Of a stretch of DNA of 10,161 nucleotides, positions 1 to 5,893 are shown in pieces. The DNA lies in contig JAZFSG010000022.1 in assembly GCA_036446035.1 (NCBI GenBank), positions 1 to 10,161 of the forward strand, given 5' to 3'. Positions within the stretch are counted from its first letter, which is position 1, and every line of letters starts with the position of its first letter. A model generated the notes under the pieces. That model ran no database searches. It saw only the letters and a program-made list of their open reading frames with translations, and had not been told where the DNA came from. The DNA is from CAXMQS01 sp036446035. Its GTDB lineage: Bacteria > Actinomycetota > Acidimicrobiia > Spongiisociales > JAOTWH01. The translations under genes were made by a program, and so were the position numbers.

Positions 1-218
1 AAGTCCTGGATCAGATCATCGAGCTCTATGTCGAAGACGATCTCCAGCTTGGCCAGATAGTCGCCGCAGGCTTCGACCCCGAGACGGTGACCGACATCAT
101 TTCCATGGTTGATCGCAATGAGTACAAGCGCCGCCAGGCAGCCCCCGGTGTCAGGATCACCGAGAAGGCCTTCGGTCGAGATCGGCGGCAGCCGATTACA
201 CACCGCTACCGCGGATAA
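1..218 (+). CDS. nadE: NAD+ synthetase, C-terminal end (partial)
   Basis: This is the last 71 codons of a gene that begins before the window; the first complete codon starts at base 3 and the stop is TAA at 216-218. The visible tail reads LDQIIELYVEDD, then AGFDPETV, then a stretch ending APGVRITEKAFGRDRR and PITHRYRG. The pattern K-R-R-Q-x-A-P-G-V, then FGRDRR.PIT.R(Y/F)R, is the typical C-terminus of NadE, the ATP-dependent enzyme that amidates nicotinic acid adenine dinucleotide to NAD+ in the cytoplasm. Actinobacterial forms usually carry an N-terminal glutaminase domain, which cannot be seen here. Its stop codon overlaps the proposed -10 element of the next gene. The family call is confident from the conserved tail; whether the enzyme is glutamine- or ammonia-dependent is not visible. 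Confidence 0.9.
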   Translation, partial: VLDQIIELYVEDDLQLGQIVAAGFDPETVTDIISMVDRNEYKRRQAAPGVRITEKAFGRDRRQPITHRYRG

Positions 219-221
219 CAT
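216..221 (+). promoter_or_regulatory. Putative leaderless -10 element (TAACAT)
   Basis: TAACAT fits the actinobacterial TAnnnT -10 hexamer and ends 6 nt before the ATG at 228, so transcription would start at or next to the start codon. There is no Shine-Dalgarno before that ATG. The hexamer begins with the TAA stop of nadE. No convincing -35 is visible. The call rests on the same layout recurring before four other genes in the window. Confidence 0.45.
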
Positions 222-227
222 CTGACG

Positions 228-1052
228 ATGCGTGTGCTGATCGATGGCGTGGAAGTGGCCGCCGAAGATGCCTCGGTTTCCGTCTTCGATTGGAGCCTCA
301 TCCGCGGCTTCGGCTGCTTCGAGTACATACGCTCCTACAACGGCCATCCCTTCGGGCTTGACGCCCACCTGTTGCGTATGAGGGGAAGTGCGGCTGCCCT
401 GGGCCTTGACGAGCCCCCCGCCCAGCTGGCCGAATGGATCTCACAGGTGGCGGCCGCCGGTGGCGACTGCTACATCCGGGTAGTGATGACGGCAGGGAGT
501 CGCGACAGCCTCACGAAGACGCCCCCACGGGTGATCGTCTATTGGGAAGAGATCCCCGATGTTCCAGCCGCCTTCCGCCTGTCGGCGAGACAGGCGCCGT
601 GGCATGCTGCGGGTGCCTTCAGCGAACTCACCCAGGCCAAGACCGTGTCCTACGCGCCGAACATGGCCGTTGGCCTGGCCGCGCAAAGAGATGGATTCCA
701 CGACGCCCTTCTCGTCGGTCGGGATGGTTCAGTGCTTGAAGGACCCACCTTCTCCATCGCGTGGTTCATCGATGGCGTCCTCGAGACCCCGACTCTTGAC
801 CTGGGAGTCCTCGAATCTGTGACCCGGACCGTTGTGCTCGAGGTGGCAGCGGGTATCGGAATCGAGATAGCGGAGGGCGTGTTCCCACTGGCTCGGGTGC
901 TCGGCGCAGACGAGGTTGCCGTCCTCTCTACGGTCAAAGAGGTGTCGCCGGTAGTCGCGATCGACGAGACCGTATTCGCCCCTGGACCTCTCACCGAGAA
1001 GCTCAGATCGGCCGTTCTAGAGCGAGTCACGGCCGAGGTTGGTGGGCGCTAG
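228..1052 (+). CDS. Class IV PLP-dependent aminotransferase / aminodeoxychorismate lyase-like protein
   Basis: A 274-residue protein of normal length for fold-type IV PLP enzymes (branched-chain aminotransferase, D-amino acid aminotransferase, 4-amino-4-deoxychorismate lyase). The N-terminal half has the family pattern FGCFEYIRSYNG (about 28-39), followed by HLLRMRGSAAALGL (47-60), whose Arg50 normally contacts the cofactor phosphate. K138 in TQAKTVSYAPN is the expected Schiff-base lysine. E171 in VLEGPTFSI is the glutamate that pairs with the pyridine nitrogen. The usual GDG before the FE is RGFG here, a small deviation. Substrate cannot be decided: lyase (folate branch) and aminotransferase roles are both possible, so no symbol is given. 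The ATG at 228 is 9 nt after nadE, has no Shine-Dalgarno, and is preceded by a leaderless-type -10. Confidence 0.88.
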   Translation: MRVLIDGVEVAAEDASVSVFDWSLIRGFGCFEYIRSYNGHPFGLDAHLLRMRGSAAALGLDEPPAQLAEWISQVAAAGGDCYIRVVMTAGSRDSLTKTPPRVIVYWEEIPDVPAAFRLSARQAPWHAAGAFSELTQAKTVSYAPNMAVGLAAQRDGFHDALLVGRDGSVLEGPTFSIAWFIDGVLETPTLDLGVLESVTRTVVLEVAAGIGIEIAEGVFPLARVLGADEVAVLSTVKEVSPVVAIDETVFAPGPLTEKLRSAVLERVTAEVGGR

Positions 1053-1454
1053 TTGCTTCGTCTGGCGCGTGCCGTTGATGCCCTCTACGAATCGATCGTC
1101 TCTGACCCACGGGGCTGGACCGATGAACGCCTCGCGGAATGGGTCGCGGAGATCGCAACGGAAGGGGAGGCACTCTCTCGGGAGGTGCTGAAGCAGGTGC
1201 GCGCCGGGATGCGCAACGGGAGGCGCATTCGTAAATACTGGATCGACCAGCAACCACCCCAGGATTGGGAGATGGCCGTTGACCAGGCCCTTGGTGGGAT
1301 GGGTTGGGATCCGGGACTGCGACTCGCCATGTTGGACCTCGAGTCATCGGCCGACCCCGAGGCGTTCGACGAGGTTCGACGTCGCTACCGCATGGTGAAC
1401 AGCGTGCCGTGGCTGGAGGGCACGAGTTACGACGATTGGCTGGAAACGCGCTGA
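1053..1454 (+). CDS. Small Trp-rich protein of unknown function
   Basis: A 133-residue protein that I do not recognise. The start is TTG at 1053, directly after the TAG of the aminotransferase gene in the same frame, so it cannot begin earlier; the next in-frame ATG would remove 52 residues. A GGTGGG at 1041-1046 could act as a weak Shine-Dalgarno, and stop-start abutment suggests translational coupling. The protein is predicted soluble and charged, with an acidic helical N-terminal half, a basic patch MRNGRRIRKYW (53-63) and seven Trp residues (22, 30, 63, 72, 85, 120, 129), many for its size. No signal peptide, membrane segment or Cys is present. Codon use looks like that of its neighbours. 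Coupling suggests a role linked to the aminotransferase, but this is inference. Confidence 0.7.
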   Translation: MLRLARAVDALYESIVSDPRGWTDERLAEWVAEIATEGEALSREVLKQVRAGMRNGRRIRKYWIDQQPPQDWEMAVDQALGGMGWDPGLRLAMLDLESSADPEAFDEVRRRYRMVNSVPWLEGTSYDDWLETR

Positions 1455-1465
1455 CCGCCCGGCAG

Positions 1466-1471
1466 TAGGCT
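1466..1471 (+). promoter_or_regulatory. Putative leaderless -10 element (TAGGCT)
   Basis: TAGGCT fits TAnnnT and ends 6 nt before the ATG at 1478. The 23-nt gap after the previous gene contains no Shine-Dalgarno, so a leaderless transcript for the lipoprotein gene is the simplest reading. Confidence 0.45.
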
Positions 1472-1477
1472 CGCCGT

Positions 1478-1978
1478 ATGGCTGTTCGGCTAGCGATCTT
1501 CGTTTCCTGCCTCGCCGTCGTCTCGGCCTGCGGTGACAGCAGCGGAGCGACGACTACCACGCAGACGACCACAGCGCCGCCCGTCGTCACCACGACCCCA
1601 GCCACCGTCACCGCAGACAACACCCCAAGCACGACGTCAGCCGCGACCCCAACGACTGGGCCCGGCTTCTCGTTTCCCGAGTTCACGATCGTCGAGCGCA
1701 CGGATGACGACGTTCTTGTGGTAGCCATTCCCGCTGGCACCTACACGGACATCGATCTTCAGAACCTCGTTGGTGAGATGGTCGAGCGATTCCCACCCGT
1801 CAATGGCTTGCACATCATCGACGACACGGCCGTGACACAACTCGTTCTCGCCGACTCGGTATCGGCCGAAGAGCAGGCACTGCTCGACCTGCACTACTTC
1901 CTTCGGTTGGAGGACGGATTCAGAATGGTCTACCTCGGACCCTTCGCCGAAGTAGGAGAAGTGATCCTCGGCTCCTAG
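1478..1978 (+). CDS. Putative lipoprotein with Thr-rich linker and unknown C-terminal domain
   Basis: A 166-residue protein with a short signal peptide (MAVRLAIFVSCLAVVSAC) ending in a lipobox V-S-A-C, so Cys18 would be lipid-modified and the protein anchored on the outer face of the membrane. Residues 24-62 form a low-complexity linker dominated by Thr, Pro and Ala, typical of actinobacterial surface lipoproteins. Residues 64-166 form a compact acidic domain (EFTIVERTDDDVLVVAIPAG at 68-87, then PPVNGLHIIDDTAV around 106-119) with alternating strand-like and helix-like stretches. Alternation of beta and alpha segments is inferred by eye; I do not recognise the family. It is complete and converges on mgtE, with the two stop codons overlapping. 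Confidence 0.75.
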   Translation: MAVRLAIFVSCLAVVSACGDSSGATTTTQTTTAPPVVTTTPATVTADNTPSTTSAATPTTGPGFSFPEFTIVERTDDDVLVVAIPAGTYTDIDLQNLVGEMVERFPPVNGLHIIDDTAVTQLVLADSVSAEEQALLDLHYFLRLEDGFRMVYLGPFAEVGEVILGS

Positions 1979-3351
1979 AGCAAGAGTGTGGCGATGGCCA
2001 GGAACCCTCCGAACCCCACGATGTCGGTAACGAGCGTAAGAAAGATGTTCGAGGCCAGCGCCGGGTCCTGTCCGTACCTCTGCAAGAGCATCGGTATGGC
2101 CGCTCCGGCGGCCCCTGCCGCGATCATGTTGGCAAGCGCGGCGATTCCGATGACGAACGCGATCTCAGCCGAGTCGGTGAATATGAAGGCGATGATCGAG
2201 GCTGCCGCGGCTACCGCCAGGCCGTTGATAGCTCCGATCAGCGCCTGATTGCCAACAACCCGGAGGGAGCGGTGTTCTGGTAGGTCGCCGGTTGCGAGGG
2301 CCCTGATGACGATGGCCAGGCTCTGGGCCCCTCCGTTGCCTCCGACAGCTGCCACTACCGGCATGTAGGCGGCAAGTACCGCAGTGCGTGAGATCACCGG
2401 CTCGAAGCGGCTAACAACGACGGCGACGAGGAACGCAATGCCGAGGTTGACGACGATCCAAGGGAATCGATTGCGTACCGAGCGGGGAACGGTCGTGTGG
2501 ACGGTTTCACCGACACCGGCACCAACCATGACGGCAATGTCCTCTACTGCTTCCTCCTGCACTGCTTCGAGGATCTCGTCGACCGTCACGATGCCGAGTA
2601 GCCGGCCTCGGAAATCGACAACCGGAAGTGACAGCAGCCCGTAGCGCTGGATGAGTTCGGCGACCTCCTCGCGATCCGTCTCGGGCCGGACGGCGACAGG
2701 GTTGGCGACCATCGCCTCGTCGATACCGGTCCCCGGCCGGGCAAAGACCAGGTCGCGGAAGGACAGCACGCCGTGGAGGCGTTGGTCGTGGTCGGTGATG
2801 TAGACGTAGGCCAACTGGCCCACTTCCTCCTGCAGACGACGCAGGGCCTCGATCGCTTCTCCAGCGGTGAGCCCGATCTGGATGGCGGCGAACTCAGTGG
2901 TCATCAGACCACCAGCGCTGTCCGGCGGATATGCGAGCAACGCCAGGACTTCATCGGTTGCCTTGTCTGCGACCTGCTCCAATACGTTCGGCCGGTCGGC
3001 GGGATCGATAACGCCAATGACGTCTGCGGCTTCGGCGGCGCTCATGGCCTCGACAATGCGAGCCGAGAACTCGCCAGGAAACTCGGTCAGAGCTTCGGCG
3101 GCGGCGTCCAAGCGCATCTCCGACAACACTTCGGCGGCTTCGGTTGGGTCCAGGTCGGTCAGCAGATCGACCGTGGCCTCTTGCCCAACGGCCTCCAGGA
3201 TGTCGGCCGCCGTCGCCGGGTCGGCTTCCGCCATGGATTCCCACTCTTCGGCGTGGTCCCCGAGGTACCCCTCGGCCTCGCGGGGACGGCGCCTCGCCAG
3301 CTCGCGAAGGGCGACAGCTAGATCACGGGGGCGTCGGAGGCGCAAGCGCAT
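1975..3351 (-). CDS. mgtE: Magnesium transporter MgtE
   Basis: A 458-residue protein, full length for MgtE, the Mg2+-gated Mg2+ channel of the inner membrane. Residues 1-135 form the acidic helical N domain (repeats such as DPATAADILEAV, DPTEAAEVLSEM, SAAEAADVIGVID). YPPDSAGGLMTTEF (141-154) leads into a pair of CBS domains (about 150-270) that sense cytoplasmic Mg2+. Five membrane segments follow (about 297-316, 323-350, 369-392, 395-423, 431-458). The signature PVVAAVGGNGGAQS (331-344) and TDIVGFGG (442-449), with D443 at the position of the ion-selecting Asp, are intact. ATG 3351 gives the expected N-terminus. There is no Shine-Dalgarno, but a leaderless-type -10 lies upstream. No M-box riboswitch could be made out. 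Confidence 0.96.
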   Translation of the reverse strand: MRLRLRRPRDLAVALRELARRRPREAEGYLGDHAEEWESMAEADPATAADILEAVGQEATVDLLTDLDPTEAAEVLSEMRLDAAAEALTEFPGEFSARIVEAMSAAEAADVIGVIDPADRPNVLEQVADKATDEVLALLAYPPDSAGGLMTTEFAAIQIGLTAGEAIEALRRLQEEVGQLAYVYITDHDQRLHGVLSFRDLVFARPGTGIDEAMVANPVAVRPETDREEVAELIQRYGLLSLPVVDFRGRLLGIVTVDEILEAVQEEAVEDIAVMVGAGVGETVHTTVPRSVRNRFPWIVVNLGIAFLVAVVVSRFEPVISRTAVLAAYMPVVAAVGGNGGAQSLAIVIRALATGDLPEHRSLRVVGNQALIGAINGLAVAAAASIIAFIFTDSAEIAFVIGIAALANMIAAGAAGAAIPMLLQRYGQDPALASNIFLTLVTDIVGFGGFLAIATLLL

Positions 3352-3357
3352 GGGGTA

Positions 3358-3363
3358 AGGCTA
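3358..3363 (-). promoter_or_regulatory. Putative leaderless -10 element for mgtE (TAGCCT)
   Basis: On the minus strand TAGCCT is followed by 6 nt (TACCCC) and then the mgtE ATG. The CCTCC just upstream is the complement of a Shine-Dalgarno, not a ribosome site for mgtE. The same hexamer, with a 7-nt gap, lies before ctaA. Confidence 0.45.
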
Positions 3364-3371
3364 GGAGGGAT

Positions 3372-3385
3372 GAGCTATGAGCTAT
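3372..3385. repeat. Perfect 7-bp tandem duplication (GAGCTAT x2)
   Basis: GAGCTAT occurs twice back to back, 9 bp upstream of the proposed mgtE -10 on the minus strand. It could be a regulator half-site pair or a replication-slippage duplication; nothing else in the sequence decides this. Confidence 0.4.
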
Positions 3386-3460
3386 GGGCTTCGGGCCGGC
3401 CGAGTCTGGCTCGAACATGAGCGACGCCGACGAAGTCGGTCTCTGCCGGGCTCCACTCTC

Positions 3461-3522
3461 AGCCTCTCCGGACAGAGAAACAGGCCCTCTAGGGGGGGAG
3501 AAGAGGGCCTGTTTCAGAGGCT
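3461..3522. other. Strong two-part stem-loop (14 bp + 7 bp)
   Basis: GAAACAGGCCCTCT (3477-3490) pairs perfectly with AGAGGGCCTGTTTC (3502-3515) around an 11-nt loop containing seven G in a row (3491-3501). Directly stacked on its base, AGCCTCT (3461-3467) pairs with AGAGGCT (3516-3522), leaving a 9-nt bulge (3468-3476) on one side. The A-rich/T-rich ends of the inner stem resemble an intrinsic terminator. Read on the minus strand it is followed by TTTCTCTGT, a weak U tract; read on the plus strand there is almost none. A terminator between two divergent genes would imply a separate short transcript or attenuation. Either could hold; the pairing itself is certain, its function is not. Confidence 0.55.
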
Positions 3523-3524
3523 TT

Positions 3525-3557
3525 CGGGTGTCTCCAAGGGGGAGGAGGAGACGCTCG
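3525..3557. other. Second stem-loop with purine-rich 11-nt loop
   Basis: CGGGTGTCTCC (3525-3535) pairs with GGAGACGCTCG (3547-3557) over 11 positions, two of them G-U wobbles when read as plus-strand RNA. The loop (3536-3546) is 11 nt, all purines, with five G in a row. It begins two bases after the previous stem-loop and has the same loop length and a similar loop composition. Confidence 0.45.
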
Positions 3558-3562
3558 TGCCT

Positions 3563-3611
3563 GGAACCGGATACACGATGGCATCCCGTTGGCAGCGATG
3601 GTATCGGTTCC
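3563..3611. other. Third stem-loop
   Basis: GGAACC (3563-3568) pairs with GGTTCC (3606-3611), and GATAC (3570-3574) with GTATC (3601-3605), separated by a single bulged G at 3569. The 26-nt apical part contains CATC/GATG (3582-3585 with 3597-3600) as a possible inner helix. It continues the chain of hairpins toward selD. Confidence 0.4.
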
Positions 3612-3656
3612 GCGACCTTTAGCAAGGGGTCAGCCTTCGCGCTCTTGTTGGACCCG

Positions 3657-3662
3657 TACACT
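3657..3662 (+). promoter_or_regulatory. Putative selD -10 element (TACACT)
   Basis: TACACT fits TAnnnT and lies 23 nt before the GTG start at 3686. Transcription starting about 7 nt downstream would give a leader of roughly 16 nt that includes the GAGGAGG Shine-Dalgarno at 3675-3681. No clear -35 is seen. Confidence 0.4.
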
Positions 3663-3674
3663 CGCCGCCGCAAA

Positions 3675-3681
3675 GAGGAGG
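3675..3681 (+). promoter_or_regulatory. Shine-Dalgarno that fixes the selD start
   Basis: GAGGAGG ends 4 nt before GTG 3686. It is one of the two strongest ribosome sites in the window. It supports a start upstream of the in-frame TGA rather than at TTG 3749, which has no comparable site. An ATG at 3684 overlaps but is in another frame. Confidence 0.65.
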
Positions 3682-3685
3682 TGAT

Positions 3686-4708
3686 GTGGTCAAGCTGACG
3701 GCCTACTCCCACGGCGCCGGTTGAGCGTGCAAGCTCGCACCTGACGAGTTGGCGCAGGTTCTGCGCCCTTTGGACAACAACCCGGCGATCCGACATCCCG
3801 ACCTCTTGGTCGGACTCGACAACGCCGATGACGCCGGGGTCTACCGGTTGAACGCCGAGGTGGCGTTGGTGCAATCGGTCGACTTCTTCACCCCCATCGT
3901 CGACGACGCGTTCGACTGGGGTCGCATCGCCGCGGTCAACGCGCTCTCGGATATCTATGCGATGGGCGCAACGCCGTTGACGGCGATGCAGATGGTCGGC
4001 TGGCCACGCGACACGCTCCCCTTCGAGCTGCTGACCGAGGTACTGGCAGGCTCCGCCAGTGTCCTCGTCGACGCGCAGTGCACTCTCGTTGGTGGTCACT
4101 CTGTCGATGATCCCGAGCCGAAGTTCGGTCTGGCCATTACCGGGACTGTTCACCCCAACCGCATAGTCACCAATCGTGGCGGAGCCGCGGGCCAAGTACT
4201 TGTGCTAACAAAGCCGATAGGCACCGGCATCATTTCGACGGCGCTCAAGCGTGGCGCCATCGACGGCGAGCTAGAGAAACTCGCTACCGACTGGATGGCA
4301 ACCCTCAATTCCGCGGCGCGAGATGCCATGCTGCGAGTCGGCGTCGCTACGGCCACGGACGTCACTGGCTTCGGGCTCCTCGGACACCTCGGAGAGATCA
4401 TCGCGGCTTCGGGGCTTGGAGCAGACATCGACAGCGCGTCTGTACCGCTTCTTCCCGGAGTACGTGAACTGGTGGTCGAGGGTTTCGTTCCAGGGGGAAC
4501 CAAGCGCAACCTGACATTCGCACAGGGGTTCACCGACTTCGGAGCCACGGACGAGGTCGACAGGGTCTTGCTGGCTGACGCTCAGACCAGTGGCGGCCTC
4601 CTCATCGCCACCGATGAGGCCGGCGCCGCGACGATCGTGGCTGAGCTCGGAGAGCCGGCAGCGATCATCGGACGCCTGCGGGCGGGCACCGGAATAACCG
4701 TCTACTAG
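3686..4708 (+). CDS. selD: Selenophosphate synthetase, selenocysteine-containing (in-frame TGA at 3722-3724)
   Basis: SelD makes selenophosphate from selenide and ATP, the Se donor for Sec-tRNA and other Se products. Read from GTG 3686 the protein has 340 residues, normal for SelD, with TGA at codon 13. The N-terminus reads VKLTAYSHGAG-U-ACKLAPDEL, matching the family's SHGAG(C/U)xCK active-site loop: Sec13 takes the place of E. coli Cys17, with Cys15 and Lys16 following. Metal/ATP positions are present: DD at 48-49, D66 in QSVDFF, NALSD (85-89), GGHS (136-139) and ATDVTGFGLLGHL (223-235). A conventional caller would start at TTG 3749 (residue 22) and lose the catalytic loop. A SECIS-like hairpin follows the TGA. 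The stop abuts the MFS gene start. The alternative, a nonsense mutation, is unlikely because UGA falls exactly on the Cys/Sec site and the rest is intact. Confidence 0.93.
3722..3767 (+). promoter_or_regulatory. Sec codon and bacterial SECIS-like hairpin in selD
   Basis: After the TGA (3722-3724), GGCGCAG (3751-3757) and CTGCGCC (3761-3767) form a perfect 7-bp stem with loop GTT; equivalently a 6-bp stem with loop GGTTC. The tip GCAGGTTCTGC closely resembles the E. coli fdhF SECIS tip GCAGGTCTGC, in which the loop G and U contact SelB. The loop lies about 33 nt after the TGA, within the range seen for bacterial SECIS elements. A lower helix (for example GAGC 3723-3726 with GCTC 3732-3735) is less certain. 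Confidence 0.75.
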
Positions 4709-5893
4709 ATGCCGTCGCGCAACACCCGCATCCTGACCCTCGGGGTGTTCTTGACGATGATGGGCATCGCTCTCGTCGCTCCCATCCTCCCTCTGTACGC
4801 CAGGGAGTTCGGCGTGAGCAGAACGGGAGCAGGGGCGCTCGTCTCGAGTTTCGCGGTGGCCCGGCTTCTATTCGATCCCATCGGCGGCGTCGCTGCTGAC
4901 CGCCTCGGCCCCCGACGGATCATGACCTTTGGTGGAATCGTGGTTGCAGTGTCATCGGTGCTGGCAGCACTGGCTCCCAACTACGCCGTTCTGGTGCTGG
5001 CACGGGTCATAGAGGGCTTCGGTTCAGCGGCGTTCGGCACTGCCGCGATGCACACGATCATCACACGGGCGCCCAAGGACCGCATGGGCAGAGAGATAGC
5101 GTTCTTCCAGACGGGCCTCCTCGGGGGAGTCGCCGTTGGACCCTTCATCGGTGGCAGGGCGGCTGAGCTAGGCGACTTTGCGACACCGTTCTGGATATAC
5201 GCATTCATGGGGGTGATCGTTGCCTACATCTCGTGGCGTTTCGTTGAAGACGCGCCGCCATCGGGCAAGTCGCTTGGCGAATTGTGGAGGTCCGCTGGAT
5301 CGACGATCCGTACCCCAGCCTTTGCCGGGTTGCTATTCGTTGCCTTCGCCATGTTCGTGATGCGGGCGGGGGCCCGCGTAACGCTGCTTCCCTTGTTCGG
5401 ATCCGAGGAGCTGGGACTCTCCGCGTCACAAATAGGTGATGTGCTTGCTATCTCCGCGCTGGTGACGGTGCTGATCATCAACCCAGGAGGTTGGCTTGTC
5501 GATCGCGTTGGTCGGCGTCCGGTCTTGGTCGCCGGCATGGCCCTAACCGCCGTGACGGTGGCCGCTTATGGGCAGATGACGACGTACGGAGGGCTGCTCG
5601 GCGTTTCGATCGTCTTCGGAGTAGTCGCCGGCGTTGCCGGGATCGTCCCGCCGACGCTCGCGGGCGATCTCGCCCCTGAGGGTGCGGAGGGATCGGCCGT
5701 CGGCATGTATCGGATGGCCGGCGACCTTGGCCTCATCGTCGGACCCGTCTGGTTGGGATCGGTCGCCGACACAGGTGATTTCACCATGGGCTTCAATATC
5801 GCGGCGGGGTTGCTGCTGGCCGCCGCCGTCGTTGGGTTCTTCATGCGAGACACGACGCGCCGTCCCGTAGCCCAGCTGAGACGCGACGTCTAA
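4709..5893 (+). CDS. MFS transporter, drug-efflux-like (DHA1 type)
   Basis: A 394-residue membrane protein with about 12 hydrophobic segments, the standard MFS length. Motif A, GGVAADRLGPRR (59-70), sits in the first cytoplasmic loop and is echoed in the second half by GGWLVDRVGRRP (260-271). RVIEGFG (99-105) fits motif B, and GLLGGVAVGPFIGG (136-149) resembles antiporter motif C, pointing to proton-coupled export. The ATG at 4709 directly follows the selD TAG with no gap, so translation is probably coupled to selD. The substrate is unknown. A selenium-related role is only a guess from position; a generic multidrug exporter is as likely. Confidence 0.88.
   Translation: MPSRNTRILTLGVFLTMMGIALVAPILPLYAREFGVSRTGAGALVSSFAVARLLFDPIGGVAADRLGPRRIMTFGGIVVAVSSVLAALAPNYAVLVLARVIEGFGSAAFGTAAMHTIITRAPKDRMGREIAFFQTGLLGGVAVGPFIGGRAAELGDFATPFWIYAFMGVIVAYISWRFVEDAPPSGKSLGELWRSAGSTIRTPAFAGLLFVAFAMFVMRAGARVTLLPLFGSEELGLSASQIGDVLAISALVTVLIINPGGWLVDRVGRRPVLVAGMALTAVTVAAYGQMTTYGGLLGVSIVFGVVAGVAGIVPPTLAGDLAPEGAEGSAVGMYRMAGDLGLIVGPVWLGSVADTGDFTMGFNIAAGLLLAAAVVGFFMRDTTRRPVAQLRRDV

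Larger units (their letters stand above)
3352..3685. other. Divergent intergenic region with multiple stem-loops, mgtE/selD
   Basis: This 334-bp gap between the starts of mgtE (-) and selD (+) holds the mgtE -10 at its left end, a GAGCTAT tandem duplication, a small GCCGAC-GAA-GTCGGT hairpin (3426-3440), three larger stem-loops (3461-3522, 3525-3557, 3563-3611), and the selD -10 and Shine-Dalgarno at its right end. A short + frame (3377-3622) shows no recognisable protein and is not called. I could not fit a tRNA, including tRNA-Sec, or a known riboswitch. The structures lie upstream of the proposed selD -10, so they may belong to a separate untranslated RNA. Confidence 0.6.

Noticed and set aside
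1027..1740. 237-aa minus frame opposite the small Trp-rich protein and lipoprotein
   Set aside because: Arg/Pro/Ser-rich shadow; the Val/Thr-rich part is the complement of the Thr-rich stalk. The + frames have better starts and domain features.
3461..3611. M-box Mg2+ riboswitch for mgtE
   Set aside because: A GATACACG string resembles part of the M-box, but it is on the plus strand, opposite to mgtE, and the conserved GTTAGGTGAGGCTCC-type core is absent.
3377..3622. 81-aa + ORF in the mgtE-selD gap
   Set aside because: Arg/Ser/Gly-rich sequence that runs through the stem-loops, with no family resemblance; the inverted repeats explain its composition better.
3352..3685. tRNA-Sec (selC) next to selD
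   Set aside because: I searched both strands for a TTCRA-type T loop with a paired stem and a CU-TCA-AA anticodon loop. The only TTCGA (minus strand near 3413) has no paired T stem, and TTTCAGA near 3512 has no anticodon stem.
3323..4195. 290-aa open frame on the minus strand over the intergenic region and selD
   Set aside because: Antisense to clearly coding selD, low-complexity composition, no recognisable motif; a shadow of GC-rich codon use.
3749..4708. SelD starting at TTG 3749 as a complete 319-aa protein
   Set aside because: It lacks the catalytic Cys/Sec and Lys loop, and TTG has no ribosome site; the upstream frame through the TGA supplies both.
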